This document shows, one piece after another, positions 9,158 to 15,558 of a stretch of DNA of 45,889 nt. This DNA is from Prevotella sp. CAG:732 (GTDB lineage: Bacteria; Bacteroidota; Bacteroidia; Bacteroidales; Bacteroidaceae): contig FR893284.1 of the NCBI GenBank assembly GCA_000436035.1, forward strand, positions 1 to 45,889, read 5' to 3'. A program made the translations under genes and the position numbers. How positions within the stretch are numbered: position 1 is the stretch's first letter; every line of letters starts with the position of its first letter. Below the pieces are notes generated by a model. That model worked only from the letters and a program-made list of their open reading frames with translations, made no database searches and was not told the origin of the DNA.

Positions 9158-9204
9158 GGGATGGATTTCAGGCATTTTTGCCATTTTTACCCTAAAATCC
9201 ACCC
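9158..9204 (-). terminator. Imperfect hairpin downstream of the MBL gene
   Basis: Arms 9158-9172 and 9191-9204 pair over 14 bases with one bulge, and the loop holds a nested GGCA/TGCC stem. It lies between the MBL gene and the sigma-like gene, both on the minus strand, so it may terminate the first or separate the two. An additional small AGGGG/CCCCT hairpin is at 9125-9138. Confidence 0.45.
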
Positions 9205-9233
9205 TTGCTATGCAAGAACACCGCCGCACCCTA

Positions 9234-11147
9234 TCACTTTACCTTTAGTTGCAGCTGCTCCACCACATCCATCGGAAACAGATATCGTACAGGAACCAAA
9301 TCACACAGAACCTTTCCTTCAAAGGTTTCAATATCAATCAAAGGCTTCACAATCATATCAGGCTCATAATGTGAAATTGGCTCATAATGCTCATAAAATT
9401 CATCAAAGCTATTGTAACCGACATCAAGCAATCCCTCATCATGCACCTTTTTCAATGCTTCCTTGGTAGCTGGTCCCATTACCTTCACATGAACCAAGTA
9501 CCACGAGAATGGCAAACGCATGATAGCCATAGCCACCTCTTCAGAAGCAAAGGTACATTCTGAGTCAAGATTTGCGTACAAAGTCTTGTCTCTTCTATAT
9601 ACATCGCCTAAAATTAAGGTAAAGTCACACTCTTCCCAAATTTCAAAAGCTAGCACGTTCTTATTTGCTCGAACATACTTCAAGGCTTCTCTTGCCTGCT
9701 CAGTATAACAAAATGAACCGATATCCTTATAATCCAGCTTCCAACATTTAAGATTCTCATCCACAGAAGAAATCTTGACATCATCAAGTTCTTGATTCTC
9801 TGCAATGCTAATCGCACTTAAAACGATATCCCCTTCCTCATGCACTGGTATATCCCCAAATGGATTGGTACTAAAGACCTCACCATCCGCTAACATCTTC
9901 ACATTCCATTCAGAGAAAGTTTTTGCAAATTTCTCTGGGTCGTTCGTATGAATTGGAATGATCACATTAGGCTCCAACATCTTAAACAACTTGGACATGC
10001 TTTCCACATCTGAATGCCCACTGGTATGGATGTGCACATAATCCTTACCCACAGCCTCTGCCAAGTTTTTGTTATAAGCAGGACTTTCAGGATTGTCCAC
10101 ATAACCCTTCCACATAGAAAGATAAGTCTTTCTTCCCTCGCTTGGCATCTTTTTCAGCAACTTTTCAAACTTGTCACTTGCTCTGGCAATCAACACATAA
10201 CCATGACGTTCCATAGCCTGGTAGAATGTATCATTAATCACCCCATCCTTCCATAAGACCTTTGGTGCTTGCTGCCCTCCAAGAAAATGGTAGAAGCGAG
10301 ACTTACCCCATAGCTTGTCAACATTTGCCGCCGCATCCATCATCTTCTTGGCAAATTCATCCAAAATAAACATCCTACCAGCCGTGCAAGCTGCATGATG
10401 GAGGGCAAACAAGCGGTCTATGTTCGTGGATGACACATACACCACATTATACTTGTTTTCCTTGAAGCCCTCAGTAAACTCCTTCTTGATAACCTGCTCA
10501 CTCTTGGTCACAGCATCCTTGCTACGTTCAATATTAGTACCTTCCGATACCACACAATCCACCTTTCCTATGTATTTTTCTATCACTGAAGGCAACGTCT
10601 TGCTTCGAAATCCATGTGTTCTGAAATCACCTGTATGAAAAACCTTGCGGTCATCTGCCTCAATCTTAAAAGCGTAGGCATCAAATGCCGAGTGGTCCAT
10701 TACTATTGGCATAATCTTGAAAGGCCCCACCTCAAAAGAAAGCCCAGGAACAAAATGTCTAAACTTACCAACTCTGTCTGCCACCATTCGTTTTTTTTTA
10801 CCTTCCTCTCCTGGAATATGAGCCATGTGAAGCTCAAACTCTCGATAAATCTCACAACCAGTCTTTCCCATATAAACAGGTATCTCGCTATTAAGCTCAC
10901 TTACCTTGCCGATATGATCACCATGATAATGAGTAATCAGTAAAGCAGAATGGGAAACATCCCCCTTGGTGAGTCCCTCTATCTCCAGATTCGTTTGCTC
11001 ATATCCAGGCAACTGCTCGCCATAATCCACAAACAGATGGAAACCTCGGCACTCATACTCCGTAACGCATCCACCAATCTGATTGGTTCCACGATGTACA
11101 GTAACTCTGATACCCATCAATTCTTTCTCATTCATTGTCATATTCAT
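9234..11147 (-). CDS. Metallo-beta-lactamase-fold protein, RNase J / beta-CASP-like
   Basis: 637 residues. The metal-binding signature HYHGDH is at 73-78, followed by an MDHSAFDAYAF His (about 150), the bridging Asp in FHTGDFRTHG (about 173), and late motifs SGHSDVESM and IIPIHTNDPEKF that fit the RNase J/beta-CASP arrangement. The first strands (VTVHRGTNQIGGCVTEY) also resemble RNase J. After about residue 430 comes an unrecognised domain of roughly 200 residues in place of the RNase J C-terminal region. By family it would be a zinc-dependent nuclease acting on RNA or DNA in the cytoplasm. It is transcribed divergently from a WYL regulator and a nuclease-like gene, unlike a housekeeping RNase J, so an accessory role is likely. 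The start is uncertain: Met1, Met3, Met5 or Met11 are possible. Confidence 0.75.
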   Translation of the reverse strand: MNMTMNEKELMGIRVTVHRGTNQIGGCVTEYECRGFHLFVDYGEQLPGYEQTNLEIEGLTKGDVSHSALLITHYHGDHIGKVSELNSEIPVYMGKTGCEIYREFELHMAHIPGEEGKKKRMVADRVGKFRHFVPGLSFEVGPFKIMPIVMDHSAFDAYAFKIEADDRKVFHTGDFRTHGFRSKTLPSVIEKYIGKVDCVVSEGTNIERSKDAVTKSEQVIKKEFTEGFKENKYNVVYVSSTNIDRLFALHHAACTAGRMFILDEFAKKMMDAAANVDKLWGKSRFYHFLGGQQAPKVLWKDGVINDTFYQAMERHGYVLIARASDKFEKLLKKMPSEGRKTYLSMWKGYVDNPESPAYNKNLAEAVGKDYVHIHTSGHSDVESMSKLFKMLEPNVIIPIHTNDPEKFAKTFSEWNVKMLADGEVFSTNPFGDIPVHEEGDIVLSAISIAENQELDDVKISSVDENLKCWKLDYKDIGSFCYTEQAREALKYVRANKNVLAFEIWEECDFTLILGDVYRRDKTLYANLDSECTFASEEVAMAIMRLPFSWYLVHVKVMGPATKEALKKVHDEGLLDVGYNSFDEFYEHYEPISHYEPDMIVKPLIDIETFEGKVLCDLVPVRYLFPMDVVEQLQLKVK

Positions 11148-11240
11148 ATTGTTTACTTTTTAAAAATGAAACGTCTTCTATATAATAGGTTAAAAAGCTA
11201 TTATTTTTGGGTAAAAACTAAGAAAAATCAAGCTACCCTA

Positions 11241-11255
11241 TGCGAAAACTCCGCA
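11241..11255. promoter_or_regulatory. Inverted repeat in the divergent intergenic region
   Basis: TGCG-N7-CGCA lies between the divergent MBL and WYL genes, 9 bp from the MBL-side -7 box at 11264-11271. It could be an operator for the adjacent WYL regulator; this is inference from position and symmetry only. Confidence 0.3.
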
Positions 11256-11263
11256 CACTTAGC

Positions 11264-11271
11264 CAAAAATA
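11264..11271 (-). promoter_or_regulatory. Possible -7 box for the MBL gene
   Basis: TATTTTTG on the minus strand fits TAnnTTTG, about 115 bp before the start codon. No TTTG at the usual -33 distance. Confidence 0.35.
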
Positions 11272-11314
11272 TTTAATTATGAAGTTAATTTCACCATGTT
11301 CCAACTATTTTTGC

Positions 11315-11322
11315 TACATTTG
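11315..11322 (+). promoter_or_regulatory. -7 box for the WYL-nuclease operon
   Basis: TACATTTG is a full match to TAnnTTTG, 34 bp before the WYL ATG. The -33 region has TTTC rather than TTTG. Confidence 0.5.
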
Positions 11323-11356
11323 TACCTAACAATTTTAAACCATAAAAAAGAAGCTT

Positions 11357-12256
11357 ATGACCAGCAAGATTATCAACAGATATATCTGGCTGATAAACCA
11401 GATGTTGATGCGCAAAGAAATGACTTTCGAGGAGATTGCGAAGAATTGGGAAACCAGCAACCTCAACGATGGCAAGCCACTTGCCAAGCGTACATTCCAC
11501 GACCACCGAAAGGCTATCAAGGAACTGTTCGGTGTGGAAATCAAATGCAATACCTCTACCAACAAATATTATCTTTCATCAGAGGATTCTTTGAAAAACA
11601 GCTCCATCCAAAAATGGCTGCTCAGTTCGTTCACGGTCTCAAACATGATAGAGGCAGGACATAACATGAAGGATAGAATCTTCTTCGAGGCTATCCCGAA
11701 AGGAACCGAATTTATCTCCACTGTCATTGAGTCAATGCAGCAAAATAAAGTGCTCCTCATAGACTATCAACCATTTGACCAGCACAACAAATCCATCCAC
11801 TTCTGCCCATACGCCATGAAGATATATAACCAAAGATGGTATATGGTGGGACTCATCCAAGAGCAGGAGAATGTCCGAACGATTGCCTTTGACCGCATAA
11901 GGGAAATGGATTCCACAGAAGAAAGATTCACTGTTCCAAAGACATTCAGTGCCAAGAAGTTGTTTGCTGACAGAATCGGTATCTTCGTGGATGACCAAGC
12001 AGCACCACATAAGGTCATCTTGCGAGCACATGGCCCATCAGTGGATTACCTCCGCTCACTTCCCCTGCACTCTTCCCAGGAAGAAATCAGAACCAAGCAC
12101 GAAGTCTATAGTGACTTTCAGTATAAAATCTATCTCACTCCAGAATTGGAGACCAAGATTCTGGCTATGGGAGAGAACATCGAGGTCTTGGAACCGAAAG
12201 AGCTTCGTGACAAGATAGCAGATAGACTCCAAAGTGCAGTAAATAGATACAAGTAA
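11357..12256 (+). CDS. WYL-domain transcriptional regulator
   Basis: 299 residues. The N-terminus is a winged-helix-like DNA-binding region (MTFEEIAKNWE, LAKRTFHDHRKAIKELFGVE). The central WYL domain has the ligand-binding pattern in VLLIDYQPFDQ, FCPYAMKIYNQRWYMVG and TIAFDRIREM. The C-terminal part (about 210-299) is the usual WYL C-terminal extension. WYL proteins sense nucleic acids or nucleotides and regulate DNA-damage and phage-defence genes. The gene is 21 bp from the following nuclease-like gene and divergent from the MBL gene, so it probably controls both. The helix-turn-helix is followed by WYL in the same order as in the second WYL gene of this window (43120-44142), but the two are clearly different proteins. 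Confidence 0.85.
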   Translation: MTSKIINRYIWLINQMLMRKEMTFEEIAKNWETSNLNDGKPLAKRTFHDHRKAIKELFGVEIKCNTSTNKYYLSSEDSLKNSSIQKWLLSSFTVSNMIEAGHNMKDRIFFEAIPKGTEFISTVIESMQQNKVLLIDYQPFDQHNKSIHFCPYAMKIYNQRWYMVGLIQEQENVRTIAFDRIREMDSTEERFTVPKTFSAKKLFADRIGIFVDDQAAPHKVILRAHGPSVDYLRSLPLHSSQEEIRTKHEVYSDFQYKIYLTPELETKILAMGENIEVLEPKELRDKIADRLQSAVNRYK

Positions 12257-12277
12257 CAATTATAAAACATAAAAACT

Positions 12278-13321
12278 ATGGCAAATATCAATCAAGACAT
12301 TGTTAATAAGACGAAACAAATCCTTGCTGACAAAAAGCCTGTTTGGGAGAAAGTTTACAAGAGATATGCTGATGGGATTAAAACTAACATCGAGAAGTAT
12401 GAGCTAAATGCCAAGAAATTCCAAGTAAATGCTCCTCTCACTGTTTATAGTAGCATCGGCAAAGTTATTGATGATGCCAGCACAACCATTTACGATCTCA
12501 GATATGCAGGACAAAGTGTAGGTGAAATTCATGTCAATATCAAAGGAAAAGTTTTACTGTACGTTACAGATAAACAAGCCAGCTATGCCAAAGATAACTT
12601 TGGATTTACCAATAGCAGACCATTAAATGGAGTAGATTGGCATAAGAGTAAAGCCGCAGTTGAATTCAGAAAAGCATACAAAGCTGATTCTACTGATAAG
12701 GTAAGCATTAAAAGCGAGGAACACCGCATCGAGAATTTCCTGCTAAAAGAGTTTGCTAAAAAGACAAGAGCAGAGAATAAAAAGCTATGCAACATTCAAC
12801 CTGTCCGTTTGGGAGGTAAATTCTTCCAACTAACCACACCTATAAATGCAAGCAAGCACGTACCAAAGCCTGCGTTTATCAGCGAGGAATCAGAAAAACC
12901 TGGAGCAAATGGCGGTGGTATTGATATTTTGGCAAGAGTGAAACACTCTCAAAATGAGTCCAGAATAGCCATTATCGAGCTAAAGGATGAAAACAAGCCA
13001 AGTGAACCTCAAAAAGATGTCATGACCCAAGCCCTCGCTTACGCAACCTTTGTAGCATTCCTGCTCCGTTCAGAATGCGGAAAAGACTGGTATAATATTT
13101 TTAGAGAAAACTTTGAAATAGAGAAAGACGTTCCTGAAAAACTTGACCTTTACGTGGCTACCTTAATGCCAGAAGGTACATCAGAAGAAGGCGATTTGGC
13201 TGACATTGAGATTGAAGAGCTCAATGTCACTCTCCACCTATACACTCTCTACTACAAAAGAGACAAGGATGGCAACCCGGATTTATTCAGTGGAACATTG
13301 ACGGAAGCAATCATGAAATAA
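12278..13321 (+). CDS. Predicted PD-(D/E)XK nuclease of unknown function
   Basis: 347 residues with no full-length family that I recognise. The C-terminal half has a PD-(D/E)XK-type core: Glu in SEEHRIENFLLKEF (about 147-160), Asp216 in GGGIDILARV and Glu234-x-Lys236 in AIIELKDEN, followed by a helix with QALAYATF, as in restriction-endonuclease folds. The first 130 residues are lysine-rich and unassigned. There is no signal peptide or membrane segment, so it should be cytoplasmic. It is the second gene of the WYL operon and ends at a strong convergent terminator. A DNA-cutting defence effector or a repair nuclease are both possible; the nuclease call rests on motif spacing alone. Confidence 0.6.
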   Translation: MANINQDIVNKTKQILADKKPVWEKVYKRYADGIKTNIEKYELNAKKFQVNAPLTVYSSIGKVIDDASTTIYDLRYAGQSVGEIHVNIKGKVLLYVTDKQASYAKDNFGFTNSRPLNGVDWHKSKAAVEFRKAYKADSTDKVSIKSEEHRIENFLLKEFAKKTRAENKKLCNIQPVRLGGKFFQLTTPINASKHVPKPAFISEESEKPGANGGGIDILARVKHSQNESRIAIIELKDENKPSEPQKDVMTQALAYATFVAFLLRSECGKDWYNIFRENFEIEKDVPEKLDLYVATLMPEGTSEEGDLADIEIEELNVTLHLYTLYYKRDKDGNPDLFSGTLTEAIMK

Positions 13322-13336
13322 CCTCAACATCAAAAC

Positions 13337-13397
13337 AAAGCAGAAAGTGTAAGATGGAAACTCCTCAATACATCCCCGACCTTACGCTCTCTGCTTT
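13337..13397. terminator. Terminator between the nuclease gene and the SLOG remnant
   Basis: 17-nt arms at 13337-13353 and 13381-13397 pair with two G-T differences around a 27-nt loop, ending in TTTTTC on the plus strand. It serves convergent genes. Confidence 0.65.
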
Positions 13398-13399
13398 TT

Positions 13400-13702
13400 C
13401 TATAATTCACACTGAACCACAAATACCTGCAAACCCTTTTTCTTGGCAAGATTAATCATGCTCTTGGTACCCTTGCTCTTTCTATCCCAAAAGGCAATCA
13501 AGGCATTGGCTATATTAGCCATCTGCTCATTACGCTTAGGACCAGCAGCCTTGCCATACTTATCCCAGTCAGCAGGATAGGTCTCTATCTTGAAACCCTT
13601 TTCCTGGGCATAACGCTCACCAAGGGTGTCAGCTCCAGAAGCATGACCACTGATAATGACAATCTCTTCACCAGTTTTATCTTGAAGAAATTCTTTAAAA
13701 AA
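13400..13702 (-). pseudogene. 5'-truncated SLOG-superfamily (DUF2493/YspA-like) gene
   Basis: The minus strand reads 100 residues without a start codon: FFKEFLQDKTGEEIVIISGH, then ASGADTLGERYAQEKG, YPADWDKYGKAAGPKRN and ALIAFWDRKSKGTKSMI. These are the nucleotide-binding Gly-rich and RN/FWDG-type motifs of DUF2493/YspA-like SLOG proteins. The first beta-strand (a VGSR-like motif) that should open the fold is missing. Immediately upstream in frame is the TGA stop of the small membrane protein gene at 13703, so the join looks like a deletion or insertion junction. It cannot be expressed in its normal form. SLOG proteins bind nucleotide-derived ligands and are frequent on phages and plasmids. 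Confidence 0.75.
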
Positions 13703-13963
13703 TCACCTTTCCATTGCCGTTTCCCCACTCTCACCATACCTCTCGCTCTTGTAGCGGTAGTGGTAGTCGATGCCGATGAGGGAACCGGCGAAGGTGAGCA
13801 TCTCGCCAAAGGCGGCAAGTACGCTGGCGTCGATGATGCCAGTGGGCGGTACGCTGAAGGAGACGAAGACGAGAAGCACGCCCATGCTCACGACCGCAAA
13901 TGCCAGGAGCATCTGGTGGCGGGTCTTCGTCTCAGCGGTGTTTCTTTTGGGGAGTCTCGTCAT
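13703..13963 (-). CDS. Small two-helix membrane protein, phage-like
   Basis: 86 residues: a basic N-terminus (MTRLPKRNTAETKTRHQ), two hydrophobic helices (LLAFAVVSMGVLLVFVSFSV and VLAAFGEMLTFAGSLIGIDY), then a charged tail ending ETAMER. The two-helix layout suggests a holin-like or other prophage membrane protein; I recall similar short proteins in Bacteroidota prophages. It lies between the SLOG remnant and the primase remnant, so it probably belongs to the same decayed element. No ribosome binding site is obvious. It may be an intact relic or not expressed. Confidence 0.5.
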   Translation of the reverse strand: MTRLPKRNTAETKTRHQMLLAFAVVSMGVLLVFVSFSVPPTGIIDASVLAAFGEMLTFAGSLIGIDYHYRYKSERYGESGETAMER

Positions 13964-14004
13964 TTTTATGCGTGCTTTCTTGGAAATGAAGGGGAATAGC
14001 CCCC

Positions 14005-15069
14005 ATGAGCGTGGGCAAGGGAGCCATCAAGAAACCGATCGACATCATCCTCGCCGACATCAAGGAGACCGACAAGCCCAACCGACTGCGTGAGGCGGAG
14101 TGGAAGCGCAAGAATCCACCCAACAAGACCAAGGCGAAGGACCCTCGGCCTGCCGACATCTGCATACAGATACTCATCGACAACCTCACCGATGCCGTAT
14201 TCAACCAGCGTGTGGTGGATGCTCACGAGAACGGTCAGCGATTCGTCTATACCCGAGTGGATGAGGTGGAGCAACTGAAGAAGGTGACCTCCAGAGAAAC
14301 CATCGATGAGGTGAGCATCCTCATCCGCAAGGCTTTCGACAATGCTGATCACGGACAGGAGCGTGTGGGCGTGGATGCCATCACGGGTATCGCTCCATTG
14401 CGATGGAACTTCAATGCCTCGACCACCATCCCCAATGCCCATCGATTCTTCCAGAAAGCAGTGAACGATGGAACGCTCTCCCGTCTCTATCTCTCCACCA
14501 TCATCAAGCCCCTCGAACCCACGCTTCCTGTCTTTGGCATTTATGATGACAAGTTCACCGAAGAACTTCGTCCTTATCTTCTTCGTCTGGGTGCGACAAA
14601 CGGTCTTGTCGAGTGTCCGCAGGCGTTGAAGCTAGCCAAGGAGTTGACTGCCGAGAACGACCGTCGTGCCACGCTCTATGAGAGTGAGGCTTACCGCATC
14701 CTCTCTTATCGTGCCAACGTGATAGCCTACCTCAAGGCGATGGTGCTCTATGTGGCAGGGGGCTGCAAGTGGTCGAAGGATATCGCCGACTACGTGAGAT
14801 GGAGCGAGCAGATGGACCTATGGTGCAAGATGCGCTTCTTCGGCAAGCAACTGGAGGAGGAAATCCTAGCCGAGGAGGAGCAGGTGAGTGCTGCACCGCA
14901 GAATCTCCTAGCCCTCTTGCCTAGCGAGTTCACCTACGATCAGTTTGTGAGCATACGGGCGATGCAAGGTAGGAGGGGAGATGGCAAGTCCACCTTGCGA
15001 GTATGGAAACACAGAGGCTACATCGAGTATGATGAGGTCTCGAATACCTGGCATAAGGCCACCCTGTAA
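14005..15069 (+). pseudogene. C-terminal part of a DUF3987-type primase/helicase
   Basis: 354 residues starting PMSVGKGAIKKPIDIILADI-like (the Met at 14005 lies inside this motif), where GKG recalls the P-loop region of DUF3987-type proteins; the residues GIAP upstream are still in frame before a TGA at 13987. Later stretches (FNWNASTTI-like RWNFNASTTIPNAHRFF, RPYLLRLGATNGLVECPQA, YRANVIAYLKAMVLYVAGGC, DLWCKMRFFG, NLLALLPSEFTYDQ) match the C-terminal half of Bacteroidota VirE-N/DUF3987 proteins as I recall them. The N-terminal primase-like and Walker regions are absent, so the gene is truncated at its 5' end. These proteins belong to phages and integrative elements. The stop codon sits in the loop of the terminator at 15058. 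Confidence 0.6.
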
Positions 15070-15085
15070 TGGGTGGCTTTTTTTT
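15058..15085 (+). terminator. Intrinsic terminator overlapping the primase stop codon
   Basis: GCCACCC / GGGTGGC arms at 15058-15064 and 15071-15077, loop TGTAAT holding the TAA stop, then eight Ts. Confidence 0.85.
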
Positions 15086-15179
15086 CTTTTTAAGCACTTT
15101 TCATTCTTTTCTTTGCGCTTATCTCCCATTGTGTATCTATTTATTTGCCAATTTTTTCTTTCGTTTCATTTATTCTTTG

Positions 15180-15187
15180 TATTTTTG
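15180..15187 (+). promoter_or_regulatory. -7 box for the small membrane protein pair
   Basis: TATTTTTG fits TAnnTTTG, 24 bp before the ATG at 15212. No clear TTTG at -33. Confidence 0.45.
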
Positions 15188-15211
15188 CAGCAAAGTTTTG
15201 AAATCGTAAAG

Positions 15212-15388
15212 ATGAACAAAGAAATCGGGAAATGGTTCTTGGATGTTGCGAAGTATATAGTAACAGCATTTATCTTGACGAATATGTTCGTCAAGGTTGA
15301 TACCGTTATGTCGGTAGTAGGTGCTATATTGATTATGGTATTACTATTTGGCATAGGCGTCTTTTTCTTGAAAAGAGATAAAAACTGA
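15212..15388 (+). CDS. Small membrane protein A
   Basis: 58 residues: MNKEIGKWFLDVAKYIVTAF then LTNMFVKVDTVMSVVGAILI and a second hydrophobic stretch MVLLFGIGVFFLKRDKN. Two transmembrane helices with a charged C-terminus are likely. The ATG at 15212 fits the -7 box at 15180; the longer upstream frame overlaps the terminator and is not credible. The function is unknown to me. It is the first of two small membrane genes placed directly before the arabinan regulator. Confidence 0.6.
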   Translation: MNKEIGKWFLDVAKYIVTAFILTNMFVKVDTVMSVVGAILIMVLLFGIGVFFLKRDKN

Positions 15389-15413
15389 TTATTAAATTAA
15401 AAGGAGATATATT

Positions 15414-15512
15414 ATGAATTGGAGTCTTTATAGTATGTATATTGCTCTTGCTCTATTAGGGCTTGGCATGGTTGTCTATGCTAAGTTTGAAGATAGAAAA
15501 GAGAAACAATAA
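15414..15512 (+). CDS. Small membrane protein B
   Basis: 32 residues (MNWSLYSMYIALALLGLGMV plus a charged tail ending EDRKEKQ), one transmembrane helix. A strong AAGGAG ribosome binding site lies 8 bp before the ATG, unusual among the genes here, and supports real translation. It is 25 bp behind small protein A. Its function is unknown. It is too short for standard gene callers, so it could easily be missed. Confidence 0.6.
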   Translation: MNWSLYSMYIALALLGLGMVVYAKFEDRKEKQ

Positions 15513-15516
15513 GATA

Positions 15517-15558
15517 ATGAATAAGTTAAAAGTATATGCCCATCCCATGGGCAAATGA
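15517..15558 (+). other. Possible 13-codon leader ORF overlapping the regulator start
   Basis: ATG at 15517 gives MNKLKVYAHPMGK and stops at a TGA that overlaps the regulator's first ATG (ATGA at 15555-15558). It contains a TGCCCAT-CCC-ATGGGCA palindrome (15537-15553). It may couple translation to the regulator or mean nothing; no further support. Confidence 0.25.
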
